Part shown: positions 28,753 through 37,371 of the stretch, piece after piece
Layout: every line of letters begins with the position of its first letter
How positions within the stretch are numbered: position 1 is the first letter of the stretch
DNA from: Micromonospora sp. WMMD1082
GTDB lineage: Bacteria; Actinomycetota; Actinomycetes; Mycobacteriales; Micromonosporaceae
Length of the DNA: 64,000 bases
Direction: 5' to 3'
NCBI RefSeq assembly: GCF_029626175.1
Contig: NZ_JARUBM010000002.1
Span: 5,659,001 to 5,723,000, forward strand
Translations under genes and position numbers: made by a program
Notes under the pieces: generated by a model
Seen by the model: only the letters and a program-made list of their open reading frames with translations
Database searches by the model: none
Told to the model about the DNA's origin: nothing

Positions 28753-31503
28753 GTGAACCGCCGCTCCGGCCCGGGGGCCGCGCCGTCGCAGCGGCGGGGC
28801 CGGCCCGCTGACCGGGCGGCCGGGCACCCGGACGACAACCCGTGGCATGCGCTGCCCGTCGACGAGGTCGAGCGGGTCCTGACCACCGGCGACCGGGGGC
28901 TGGCGGCGGCCGAGGCGACGCGGCGCCGACAGCGGTACGGGCCCAACCGCCTCGCCGAGGAGCGGCCCACCCCGGCGGTGATCGTGCTGCTGCGCCAGTT
29001 CCGCAGCCCGCTGATCGTGATCATGCTGGTCGCCTTCGTCATCGTGCTGCTGCTGCGGGAGTACCTGGACTCGATCGTGGTCGCGGCGGCGCTGGCCCTC
29101 AACGCCGTCGTCGGCTTCACCCAGGAGCGCAAGGCGGAGCGGACGGTACGGGCGCTGGCCCAGCTGGTGGTGCCGCACGCCCGGGTCGTCCGGGACGGCG
29201 GGGAACGCGAGATCGACAGCGTCGACCTGGTGCCCGGCGACGTCGTCCTGCTGGAGTCCGGCGTCCGGGTCCCGGCCGATCTGCGGCTCACCGTGGCCAA
29301 CACGCTGCGCGTCGACGAGTCGATGCTCACCGGCGAGTCGGAGCCGGTGGGCAAGGACACCGCACCGGTCGACGCCGAGGCGCCGGTCGCCGACCGCCGC
29401 TCGATGGCGTACAGCGGCAGCGCGGTCAGCAGTGGCCGGGGTACCGGGGTCGTCGTGGCGACCGGAACCGACACCGAACTCGGCGCGATCGCCGGCCTGA
29501 TCCGGAACGAGGGCGTACCGACCACGCCGTTGCAGCACGCCATAGCCGGCTTCGCGAAGCTCGTCGGGATCGCCGTGCTGGCCGTCTCGGCGGTGGCGTT
29601 CGTCAGCGGCCTGCTGATGGGCGAGTCGGTCCGGGACATGTTCATGGTGGCGGTGGCGCTGGCCGTGGCCACCGTGCCGGAAGGGTTGCCGGTGGCGGTC
29701 ACGATCACCCTGGCCATCGGGGTGCGACGGATGGCCCGGCGCAACGCGATCGTCCGGCACCTGCCGGCCGTGGAGACGCTGGGCTCCACCACCGTGATCG
29801 GCTCGGACAAGACCGGGACGCTCACCGAGAACCGGATGACCGTGCGGGCGGCCTGGGCCGGGGGCCGGACCTTCCGGTTCGACCGCGTCGGGCTCGACGG
29901 GCAGCCGGACCCGGCGACCGTGGCGGCGGCCGGTGACTGCGAGGCACTGCGGCTGACCCTGCTGGCCGGCGTCCTCAGCAACGAGGCGGACGTGGCCCGC
30001 CGGGACGGCCGGCTGGCCACGGTCGGCGACCCCACCGAGGTGGCGATGCTGACGGTGGCGCTGGGGGCCGGGTTGGACCCCACCGTCGTACGGCGGGAGC
30101 ACCGGGTGGTCGCCGAACAGCCGTTCGAGCCGGCCCGGCGCTACTCGGCCAGCGTCCGCACCGAGGCCGGCCGCCACACGCTGTACGTCAAGGGCGCACC
30201 GGAACGGGTCGCGGGCATGTGCACGGCAATGCTGACCGCCGAGGGGACGGTGCCCTTCGATCCGGACGCGGTCGCCGAGGCGGCCCGGGACTTCGCGGCC
30301 GGCGGCCTGCGGGTGCTGGCGTTCGCGTACCGGGTGGTGGACTCCGGCGACCTCGACGTGCTCGACCGGGAACCCGGCGAGCTGGTCTTCTGCGGCCTAC
30401 AGGCGATGGCCGACCCGCCCCGCGCGGGGGTGCGCGAGGCGATCGGCCAGTGCCGGGAGGCCGGCATCCGGGTGCTCATGATCACGGGGGACCACGCGAC
30501 CACGGCCGGGGCGATCGCCGGGCAACTGGGCATCACCGACGGTCCCGCCCGGGTGCTGGAGGGCACGCAGCTGCGGCGGTTGTCGGACGGGGAGCTGCGT
30601 GACGTGGTCGCCGACACCTCGGTCTTCGCCCGGGTCTCGCCCGAGCAGAAGCTGCGCGTCGTCACCGCGTTGCGCGACTCGGGGCAGGTGGTGGCGGTGA
30701 CCGGCGACGGCGTCAACGACGCGCCGGCGCTGCGGGCCGCCCAGATCGGTGTGGCGATGGGCCGCGACGGCACCGACGTGGCCCGGGAGGCCGCCGACAT
30801 GGTCCTGGCCGACGACAACTTCACCACCATCGTCAGCGCGGTCCGGGTCGGCCGGGTGACCTTCGACAACATCCGCAAGGTCACGTTCTTCCTCGTCTCC
30901 ACCGCCGCCGGGCTGGCCCTGGCGATCCTCAGCGGGTTGTGGCTGGGCTGGCCGCTGCTGATGGTGCCGGCCCAACTGGTCTGGCTGAACATCGTGACCA
31001 GCGGCCTGCAGGATCTCGCCCTGGCCTTCGAACCCGGCGCCGAGGGCGTGCTGCGCCGCCGACCACGCCGGCTCCGGGAGGGCATCATGTCCCGGCTGCT
31101 CTGGGAACGGACGGTCATCTCCGGCGTGGTGATGGCCGCCGGCACGCTGTGGATGTTCCACCGGGAGCTGACCGCCACGGGTTCGCTGATGTACGCCCAG
31201 ACGGTGGCCCTGAGCACGATGGTGGTGTTCCAGGCGTTCCAGGCGGGCAACGCGCGGTCCCACTCCCGGTCCCTGCTGCGGATGAGCCCGTTCTCCAACC
31301 GCTTCCTGTTCCTGGCGACGGCGGGGGCGCTGACCCTGCACGTGGTGGCCCTGTACCTGCCGCCCACCCGGTACATGCTCCGGGTGGAGCCGCTGCGGCC
31401 GGGAACCTGGGCCGTGATCGTCGCGGTGGCGCTGTCGATCGTGGTCGCCGTGGAGGCGCACAAGGCGCTGCGCCGCCGGTGGCCGATCGCGCCACCCCGA
31501 TGA
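28753..31503 (+). CDS. P-type cation-transporting ATPase (P2A, calcium-type)
   Basis: 916 residues with all P-type hallmarks: actuator MLTGESEPVGK, ion-binding VATVPEGLPVAV in TM4, phosphorylation site SDKTGTLTENRMT with D352, nucleotide-binding YVKGAPERV, hinge VTGDGVNDAPALRAAQIGVA, and TM6 QLVWLNIVTSGLQDLALAFE. The N-terminal DNPWHALPVDEVERVL and overall layout fit the P2A group (Ca2+/Mn2+ pumps). It exports divalent cations across the plasma membrane using ATP. The start is GTG at 28753 with a weak ribosome-binding site. Confidence 0.93.
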   Translation: MNRRSGPGAAPSQRRGRPADRAAGHPDDNPWHALPVDEVERVLTTGDRGLAAAEATRRRQRYGPNRLAEERPTPAVIVLLRQFRSPLIVIMLVAFVIVLLLREYLDSIVVAAALALNAVVGFTQERKAERTVRALAQLVVPHARVVRDGGEREIDSVDLVPGDVVLLESGVRVPADLRLTVANTLRVDESMLTGESEPVGKDTAPVDAEAPVADRRSMAYSGSAVSSGRGTGVVVATGTDTELGAIAGLIRNEGVPTTPLQHAIAGFAKLVGIAVLAVSAVAFVSGLLMGESVRDMFMVAVALAVATVPEGLPVAVTITLAIGVRRMARRNAIVRHLPAVETLGSTTVIGSDKTGTLTENRMTVRAAWAGGRTFRFDRVGLDGQPDPATVAAAGDCEALRLTLLAGVLSNEADVARRDGRLATVGDPTEVAMLTVALGAGLDPTVVRREHRVVAEQPFEPARRYSASVRTEAGRHTLYVKGAPERVAGMCTAMLTAEGTVPFDPDAVAEAARDFAAGGLRVLAFAYRVVDSGDLDVLDREPGELVFCGLQAMADPPRAGVREAIGQCREAGIRVLMITGDHATTAGAIAGQLGITDGPARVLEGTQLRRLSDGELRDVVADTSVFARVSPEQKLRVVTALRDSGQVVAVTGDGVNDAPALRAAQIGVAMGRDGTDVAREAADMVLADDNFTTIVSAVRVGRVTFDNIRKVTFFLVSTAAGLALAILSGLWLGWPLLMVPAQLVWLNIVTSGLQDLALAFEPGAEGVLRRRPRRLREGIMSRLLWERTVISGVVMAAGTLWMFHRELTATGSLMYAQTVALSTMVVFQAFQAGNARSHSRSLLRMSPFSNRFLFLATAGALTLHVVALYLPPTRYMLRVEPLRPGTWAVIVAVALSIVVAVEAHKALRRRWPIAPPR

Positions 31504-31537
31504 CCGCCTGATCAGGCCGGCCGGTGTCCCGCGGTCC

Positions 31538-32515
31538 TCAGATCGTGACGACGACCTTGCCCGCCGGGCGCCCCGTCGCGAGGTGCCGGAGCGCGTCCGG
31601 CGCCGCGGCCAGCGGGTAGGTGCGGTCGACCGGCGGGACAAGCGCGCCGGCCTCGACGAGTTCCCGCAGCTCGTCGAGGTCCCCGGGGCGCTCCACCGCA
31701 CTCACGCTGCGCAGCCGTTGGCCGACGACCATCGTCAGCAGCGGTGCGCGGAACATCTGCCGGCCGTAGCCGCCGAGCAGCGGACCCCGGGTGTACGCGC
31801 CGCCGACCAGCGCCAGCGTCCCGCGCGGGGTGAGCGCGCGCCGCAGCAGCGACAGGGGACGGTCGCCACCGGTGTCGATGACGACGTCGTGGACCGGTCC
31901 GTCGCGGTCGATCTCCTCGCGGGTGTAGTCGAGGACGTCATCGGCGCCGAGGGAGCGGACGAAGTCGGCCCGGGCGGTGGCGCAGGCTCCGGTGACGGTG
32001 GCACCGTACGCCTTGGCGATCTGCACGGCGTGGGAGCCGACGCCGCCGGACGCGCCGATCACCAGGACCCGCTGACCCGGACCCACCTGGCCGCTGTCGC
32101 GCACCGCGCGCAGGGCCGTCATCCCGGAGACGGGCACCGCGGCGGCCTGCGCGAACGACAGGTTGGCCGGCTTGCGGGCCAGCCGCCGCTCGTCGGTGCC
32201 GACGAACTCGGCGTACGACCCCCGCAGGCAGGTGCCGAACACCTCGTCGCCCGGCCGGAACCGGGTCACCCGGGCACCGACCTCGGTCACCACCCCGGCC
32301 AGGTCGCGGCCGCGCACGGGCATCCGGGGTCGGCGCAGCCCGGCCGCGAGCCGGACCAGGTAGGGGCGCCCGGCCATGAGGATCCACACGCCGGGGTCGA
32401 CCGCGGCGGCGCGTACCTCGACGAGCACCTCGCGGTCGCCGACGGCCGGCCGCGCGATGTCCCGCAGTTCGAGCACGTCCGCCGGGCCGTAGCTGTCCTG
32501 CACGATGGCTTTCAC
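31538..32515 (-). CDS. Zinc-independent MDR-family quinone oxidoreductase
   Basis: 325 residues. The N-terminal GroES-like domain has VQDSYGPADVLELRDI and GRDLAGVVTEVGARV. The Rossmann domain has the NADPH loop VIGASGGVGSHAVQIAKAYG. Structural-zinc and catalytic-zinc cysteines of classical alcohol dehydrogenases are absent, so this is a QOR-type NADPH-dependent enone or quinone reductase. Its GTG start at 32515 overlaps the upstream regulator's stop (GTGA), making it the last gene of a coupled three-gene operon. Confidence 0.9.
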   Translation of the reverse strand: MKAIVQDSYGPADVLELRDIARPAVGDREVLVEVRAAAVDPGVWILMAGRPYLVRLAAGLRRPRMPVRGRDLAGVVTEVGARVTRFRPGDEVFGTCLRGSYAEFVGTDERRLARKPANLSFAQAAAVPVSGMTALRAVRDSGQVGPGQRVLVIGASGGVGSHAVQIAKAYGATVTGACATARADFVRSLGADDVLDYTREEIDRDGPVHDVVIDTGGDRPLSLLRRALTPRGTLALVGGAYTRGPLLGGYGRQMFRAPLLTMVVGQRLRSVSAVERPGDLDELRELVEAGALVPPVDRTYPLAAAPDALRHLATGRPAGKVVVTI

Positions 32516-32736
32516 GGTGCCGCCTCCTCGGGATACTGGAACACGTCGTCGAGCGGTACGCCGAACACGTGGGCGATCCGGAACGCCATCTCCAGCGAGG
32601 GCGAGTAGCGGCCCTGCTCGATGGCGATGACGGTCTGCCGGGTCACGCCGATCCGCTCGGCGAGTTCGGCCTGGGTCATCTCGTCGCGCGCGAAGCGCAA
32701 CGCGCGGATGTTGTTGGTGACGCGGGTCGGCTTCAC
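32512..32736 (-). CDS. Small XRE-family helix-turn-helix regulator
   Basis: 74 residues, consisting almost only of an XRE/Cro-type domain: RALRFARDEMTQAELAERIG, then VTRQTVIAIEQGRYSPSLEM and AFRIAHVFGVPLDDVF. This compact type is usually paired with a membrane protein gene, as here. GTG at 32736 overlaps the stop of the upstream membrane-protein gene (GTGA), and its stop overlaps the start of the oxidoreductase gene. It probably autoregulates the operon. Confidence 0.92.
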   Translation of the reverse strand: MKPTRVTNNIRALRFARDEMTQAELAERIGVTRQTVIAIEQGRYSPSLEMAFRIAHVFGVPLDDVFQYPEEAAP

Positions 32737-33158
32737 CACTGCGGCACGCCCCTGCGGTAGACGATCACCTTCGCCAGGGAACCGACCACCGCCGACAGCA
32801 CGAAGCACAGGTAGATGACGTTGGCGATCCAGAACCAGTGCCACTCGGCCAGCGCCATGAGCATCGCCGACACGGCGCCGATGACCACGAACGCCTGCCC
32901 GACGTGGTCACCGAGCCGCCCGATCTCCCGGTCGCGCACGTCCCTGGTCCGGGGCGCGCGGGGGTTGACCACGCCGATGCCGATCTCGGCCACGATGTTC
33001 GCCACGATCGCACCGCCGACCGTCCACAGCAGAGTGCCGGCGTAGGGCGTCGCGGTCAGCGCCCCGCCGGCCCGGCTCAGGACGACGGCCGCGTACACGG
33101 CGTAGGCGACCACGCTGACCACCAGCATGATCCAGGCCCGCTTCTCCTCGTGCGTCAC
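32733..33158 (-). CDS. Four-helix membrane protein paired with XRE regulator
   Basis: 141 residues from GTG at 33158, which follows GGGGAGG. Four transmembrane segments: WIMLVVSVVAYAVYAAVVLS, LLWTVGGAIVANIVAEIGIG, QAFVVIGAVSAMLMALAEW and WIANVIYLCFVLSAVVGSLA. This type is routinely encoded directly upstream of a small XRE regulator in actinobacteria and may sense membrane state and control it. The biochemical role is unknown. First gene of the coupled operon. Confidence 0.8.
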   Translation of the reverse strand: MTHEEKRAWIMLVVSVVAYAVYAAVVLSRAGGALTATPYAGTLLWTVGGAIVANIVAEIGIGVVNPRAPRTRDVRDREIGRLGDHVGQAFVVIGAVSAMLMALAEWHWFWIANVIYLCFVLSAVVGSLAKVIVYRRGVPQW

Positions 33159-33259
33159 GGCCGCCTCCCCGAGGTAAAGAATCTTTGACACACTCAGAGT
33201 AAGGAGTCTTTGACGTGATGTCTAGAAACTTTTACATCGGAGCTGCGCGGTGTGGCGGC

Positions 33260-33670
33260 TCAGTCCTGTCCGGGTTGGTCCTCGTCGAGGAGCAGTTGGC
33301 GGAGCACCGCCTCGTCCTGTTCGTTCAGGCCGTTGACGAACCGGCGGAGCACCGAGGCGTGGTCGGTCTCGGCGCCGAGCAACTGGCTCATCCGGCGGGC
33401 CACCAGGGCGGGTGAGTCGGTGAGGGCGGCGTAGCGGTAGGCCCGCCCGTCGCGCTGCCGGGTGACCGCGTGCTTCTCGTACAGCCGGGTGAGGGTCGTG
33501 ACGACGGTGCTGTACGACAGCGGGGGCGACCAGGTCAACCGCTCGCGCACCTCGCCCGGGGTGAGGGGCGTCGTCGCGGCGACCAACACGTCGAGGATGC
33601 CCGCCTCCAGCTCACCGGGACGGCGTCGGCCGCCGGGTTCCTCGACGTCGGCGGAGTCGCGTGGTGTCAC
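33260..33670 (-). CDS. BlaI/MecI/CopY-family repressor
   Basis: 136 residues. The winged-helix domain contains LEAGILDVLVAATTPLTPGE, VRERLTWSPPLSYSTVVTTL and TRLYEKHAVTRQRDGRAYRY, the standard BlaI/MecI fold, followed by a C-terminal dimerization helix region (FVNGLNEQDEAVLRQLL). Such repressors bind palindromes upstream of their operon and are inactivated by proteolysis. It is divergent from the M56 peptidase gene 97 bases away, so the shared region probably holds the operator. GTG start at 33670. Confidence 0.92.
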   Translation of the reverse strand: MTPRDSADVEEPGGRRRPGELEAGILDVLVAATTPLTPGEVRERLTWSPPLSYSTVVTTLTRLYEKHAVTRQRDGRAYRYAALTDSPALVARRMSQLLGAETDHASVLRRFVNGLNEQDEAVLRQLLLDEDQPGQD

Positions 33671-33767
33671 GGTGGGGACTCTATCGACACCATGGCCGTC
33701 ACGCGGTCTTCGGCGTACCGGTCGCCTGGTGGCACACTGGGAGCCGACTCGTGATCAGGGAGCGGGC

Positions 33768-34706
33768 GTGTTTGATCATTTCGTCTGGTCTGTGTTGGTG
33801 GCGCCGGTGGCGGTGGTGGTGGCGGCCCGGCTGCTGGCACGTCGGTTCCGTCCCGACATCGCGGCGATCGCCCTCGCCTGGTCGGCCGTGGTCGCCGCGG
33901 CCGCCAGCGCCGTCAACCTGGCCACCTTCGCGCTGAAGGCGTTCGCCGAGCTTCCGGCGGTGGCGCGCCGCTTCGACTGGTCGGATCACGTCGTCCGCGC
34001 CGACACCGCGCATGTCCCGTGGGTGTCCTGGTTCTCGCTGGTCTGGCTCCTGGTGGCCGGGGTGGCGGTCACCCGGGCGTGGGTCGTGCACCGGCGGGCC
34101 ATGGTGTCCGCCCGGCGGTACGACCGGCTGCTTCCGGGCACCTACGTCGTGGTCCTGGACGACGATTCGGTGGATGCCTTCGCGGTGCCGGGCGATCCGG
34201 GGCACATCATCGTCACCAGGGGCATGCGCGACGCCCTCGACGAGCAGCAGTACGAGGCCCTGCTGGCGCACGAACGCGCGCATCTGGTGGGCCGGCACCA
34301 CCGGCTGGTCCTGCTCGTCGCGCTGGCGGCGGCCGTACATCCGGTGTTCCGGTGGCTGCTGCGCGAGGTCGAGTACCTGGTCGAACGCGCGGCGGACGAG
34401 TACGCCGCGGTGGCGGTGGGCAGCCGACGTACGGTCGCCCGGGCGGTCGGTGCGGCGGCGCTCGCCGCGACGGGACGACGCCGGCACGCCGCCGCACTGG
34501 GCCTGGCTCCGTCGCGGCCGGAACTCGGCGGTGCGGGGGTGGTGCCCCGCCGGGTCGCCTCGCTGCTCGCCGCGCCGCCCGTGCTCCGTTCGCCGGTCAT
34601 CGTCGGCGTGACCGCGCTGATGGCCGCCGGCACCGTGGTCTGGACCGGCGAGTGTGTCTACGACCTGTTCGAGCTGCTGGCCCACGCCCGCGACCGCAAG
34701 GACTGA
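33768..34706 (+). CDS. M56/BlaR1-family membrane metallopeptidase
   Basis: 312 residues. N-terminal transmembrane helices are followed by a cytoplasmic gluzincin-type domain: H168-E169-R-A-H172 (ALLAHERAHLVGRHH), with candidate third ligands E206 and E211 in VEYLVERAADEYA. A further helix lies near the C-terminus (VIVGVTALMAAGTVV). It lacks the extracellular penicillin-binding sensor of true BlaR1, like many actinobacterial M56 proteins. With the divergent BlaI repressor it forms a signal-proteolysis switch. GTG at 33768 follows GGGAG. Its stop codon directly abuts the stop of the converging ABC ATPase gene. Confidence 0.88.
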   Translation: MFDHFVWSVLVAPVAVVVAARLLARRFRPDIAAIALAWSAVVAAAASAVNLATFALKAFAELPAVARRFDWSDHVVRADTAHVPWVSWFSLVWLLVAGVAVTRAWVVHRRAMVSARRYDRLLPGTYVVVLDDDSVDAFAVPGDPGHIIVTRGMRDALDEQQYEALLAHERAHLVGRHHRLVLLVALAAAVHPVFRWLLREVEYLVERAADEYAAVAVGSRRTVARAVGAAALAATGRRRHAAALGLAPSRPELGGAGVVPRRVASLLAAPPVLRSPVIVGVTALMAAGTVVWTGECVYDLFELLAHARDRKD

Positions 34707-35783
34707 CTACGACCGGATCGCGGCGCGCGGTGCGGTCGGCGCGACGGAGGTCTCGTGTGTCCAGCCCAGCGCCGTGCCCTGGACCCGGAGCCGGACCTCG
34801 TCGCCGACCAGCGGCAGGGCCGCGCCGGCGAGCACCCGGGCGGTGACCGGAAGGCCGCCGTCGAGCCGGAGGTTGAGCAACGCGTCGTGCCCGTGGAAGT
34901 CGACCCGGTCGACGACGGCGGCGGTGCCGTCGTCGTCCCGGCTGAGGGTGATCTGCTCCGGGCGCACCATGACCCGCACCGGGCCCCGGTCCTCCGGCAG
35001 CTGACGCGCCAGCGGCAGCACACCCAGCGGCGTCGCCACCCCCCCGGCCGACAGCGTGCCGGTCAGCAGGACCGCCTCACCGACGAAGCCGGCGGTCCAG
35101 GCGTCGGCCGGGGCACGGTAGACCTCGACCGGGGTGGCCGTCTGGACGATGGCGCCGGACCGCATCACCGCCACCTGGTCCGCCATGGACAGCGCCTCGG
35201 CCTGGTCGTGCGTGACCAGCACGGCGGTGGCCCGGTCGGCGTGCAGCGCGGTCCGTACGTCGTCGCGCACCGCGCTGCGCAGGGTGGCGTCGAGCGCGCT
35301 GAACGGCTCGTCGAGCAGGATCAGCGAGGGTCGCGGTGCGAGCGCGCGGGCGACGGCCACGCGCTGCTGCTGGCCGCCGGAGAGCTGGTGCGGCATCCGA
35401 TCCTCGTAGCCGGTGAGCCCGACCAGGGCGAGCACCTCCCGGACCCGATCGCCGTGGCGGGCCGCCCGGCGCAGCCCGTAGGCGACGTTCCGCGCGACCG
35501 ACAGGTGCGGAAAGAGGGCCCCCTCCTGCGGCACGATCGCCACCTGCCGGCGGTGCGGCGGGACGTGCCGGCCGGCGCCGGCCACCACCCGTCCACCGAT
35601 CTCCACCGTGCCCGCGTCGACCCGTTCGAACCCGGCGACACACCGCAGCAGCGTGGTCTTGCCGCATCCGGACGGGCCCAGCACCGCGGTGAGGGTGCCC
35701 GTCGGCACGGTCAGGTCGGCTCCGCCGACCGCCGGCACCGTCCCGAACCGCTTCACCAGAGCGCGGATTTCCAGCTGGCTCAC
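34707..35783 (-). CDS. Ferric-iron ABC importer, ATP-binding protein (FbpC type)
   Basis: 358 residues. Walker [10 protein letters not shown] is at 36-44, the Q-loop near [10 protein letters not shown], signature LSGGQ at 134-138, Walker B LILLDEP with D158-E159, and switch [11 protein letters not shown]-terminal TOBE-like regulatory domain ([16 protein letters not shown]) follows. It powers import of Fe(III) delivered by the lipoprotein encoded two genes upstream. Its GTG overlaps the permease stop (GTGA). Last gene of the iron operon; its stop abuts the M56 peptidase stop with no gap. Confidence 0.93.
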   Translation of the reverse strand: MSQLEIRALVKRFGTVPAVGGADLTVPTGTLTAVLGPSGCGKTTLLRCVAGFERVDAGTVEIGGRVVAGAGRHVPPHRRQVAIVPQEGALFPHLSVARNVAYGLRRAARHGDRVREVLALVGLTGYEDRMPHQLSGGQQQRVAVARALAPRPSLILLDEPFSALDATLRSAVRDDVRTALHADRATAVLVTHDQAEALSMADQVAVMRSGAIVQTATPVEVYRAPADAWTAGFVGEAVLLTGTLSAGGVATPLGVLPLARQLPEDRGPVRVMVRPEQITLSRDDDGTAAVVDRVDFHGHDALLNLRLDGGLPVTARVLAGAALPLVGDEVRLRVQGTALGWTHETSVAPTAPRAAIRS

Positions 35784-37363
35784 GGGGCACTCTCCTTCGT
35801 CAGGATTCCGGTACGGGCGGTGAGCAGCCAGGTCGGCACCGACGAGAGCAGCACCAGCAACGCCGCGTACGGGGCCGCGCCGGCGTAGGCCGCGACCGAC
35901 GTGTTCGTCCACAACTCGGTGGCGAGGGTGTCCATGCCGGTCGGCCGCAACAGCAGCGTCGCCGGCAACTCCTTCATGCAGGTGAGGAAGACCAGGGCGG
36001 CGCCGGCGCCGATGCCCGGCAGGAGCAGCGGCAGGGTGACCCGGCGCAACACCGCGGGCCCACCGCTGCCCAGTGATCGGGCCACCTCCTCCAGCACCGG
36101 CGGCGCGTGCATCGCCGCGCTGGTGACGGAGGCGGCGGCCAGCGGCAGGAACAGCGCGGCGTACGCCAGGGCCAGCAGCGCGGTGGTCTGGTAGAGCGGG
36201 TACACCACGTTGATCCCGAAGAACACCAGGGAGAGGCCGATGACCAGGCCGGGCAGCGCATGGCTGAGGTAGCTCGCGCGTTCCAGGATCGCGCTGAACC
36301 GCCCGGGCACCCGGGCGGCGAGCAGTCCGAGCGGGAGGGCGAGCAGGGTGGTCAGTGCGGCGCCGGTGAAGGACAGCCACAGCGAGTTGCCGGCCGCGGT
36401 CACCACCTCGGACAGGGTGCCGGGCCGGGACGAACCCTGCGCCAGCCGGTGTCCCAGGCTGGCGGTGGTGACGCCGAGCGCGAGCACCAGGAGGATGACC
36501 AGCCCGGTCACGGCGGGCCAGCGCAGCCGACCGAGCCGGAGCCGGGCCGGGGACCGTCGGACGGTGCCGAGCGGTGCCAGCCGGGCGTCCCGGCGGTGAC
36601 CGGCGGTCACGCCGGTGAGGATCAGCACGGTGAGCGCGACCAGGACACTCGACAGCACCAGGGCGCCGGTGCGGTCGAAGCCGAGGTCGAACGCGATGAA
36701 GATGGCCCGGGTGAAGGTGTCGGCCCGCAGGATCGAGACGGCGCCGAAATCGGAGAGCACGTAGAGGGCGACCAGCAATCCGCCACCGACGACGGCCGGC
36801 CGGACCTGGCGCAGGGTGACCAGGAACACCTGCCAGGCGTTCCGCCCGAACGAGCGGGCCACCTCCTCCAGGGCCGGGTCGGCACCGGCGAGCGCGCCGA
36901 TGACCGGCAGGTAGACGTACGGGTACGAGCACATGGTGAGGACCAGCGCGGCCGGCCAGAATCCGGCGAAGCCGTCCACGGTGGAGACCCAGGCGAACGC
37001 GGCGATGTAGGTGGGCACCGCCAGGGGCAGCGCCGCCAGCACCGCGAAGGCCCGCCGGAACGGCAGGTCGGTGCGGGTGACCAGGAACGCGGCGCCGACG
37101 CCGAGGAACACGCTCGCGGCGGTGACCACCGTGGCGAGTCCCAACGTGTACACCGACAGCCGGAGAACCCGCCGGGTGAACAACTCCTCGGTGATCCGTG
37201 CCCAGCCGGCCTCGCCGGTGCGGACCGCGAGGTAGGCCAGCGGGATCAGGGCCACCGCGACGGCGACGACGGCGCACGCCAGCAGCACCGGTCGGGGCGC
37301 CCATCGACGCAGCGTCCCGGCGAGGGCGGGCCCGCCGGAACGGACCCGCCCTCGCACGGACAA
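35780..37363 (-). CDS. Ferric-iron ABC importer, fused permease (FbpB type)
   Basis: 527 residues with about twelve transmembrane helices. Two halves each carry a binding-protein-dependent permease domain. Each half has an EAA-type cytoplasmic loop: EVARSFGRNAWQVFLVTLRQ in the first and EVARSLGSGGPAVLRRVTLP in the second, both contacting the ATPase. This duplicated architecture is typical of FbpB/SfuB iron permeases. The start is TTG at 37363 or GTG at 37357, eight to fourteen bases after the binding-protein stop. Co-transcribed with neighbours on both sides. Confidence 0.93.
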   Translation of the reverse strand: MSVRGRVRSGGPALAGTLRRWAPRPVLLACAVVAVAVALIPLAYLAVRTGEAGWARITEELFTRRVLRLSVYTLGLATVVTAASVFLGVGAAFLVTRTDLPFRRAFAVLAALPLAVPTYIAAFAWVSTVDGFAGFWPAALVLTMCSYPYVYLPVIGALAGADPALEEVARSFGRNAWQVFLVTLRQVRPAVVGGGLLVALYVLSDFGAVSILRADTFTRAIFIAFDLGFDRTGALVLSSVLVALTVLILTGVTAGHRRDARLAPLGTVRRSPARLRLGRLRWPAVTGLVILLVLALGVTTASLGHRLAQGSSRPGTLSEVVTAAGNSLWLSFTGAALTTLLALPLGLLAARVPGRFSAILERASYLSHALPGLVIGLSLVFFGINVVYPLYQTTALLALAYAALFLPLAAASVTSAAMHAPPVLEEVARSLGSGGPAVLRRVTLPLLLPGIGAGAALVFLTCMKELPATLLLRPTGMDTLATELWTNTSVAAYAGAAPYAALLVLLSSVPTWLLTARTGILTKESAP

Positions 37364-37371
37364 CGAGCTGC

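Noticed and set aside
31506..31517. GCCTGATCAGGC palindrome after the P-type ATPase gene
   Set aside because: Only 6-bp arms and no loop; too weak to call a terminator, although it sits between converging genes.
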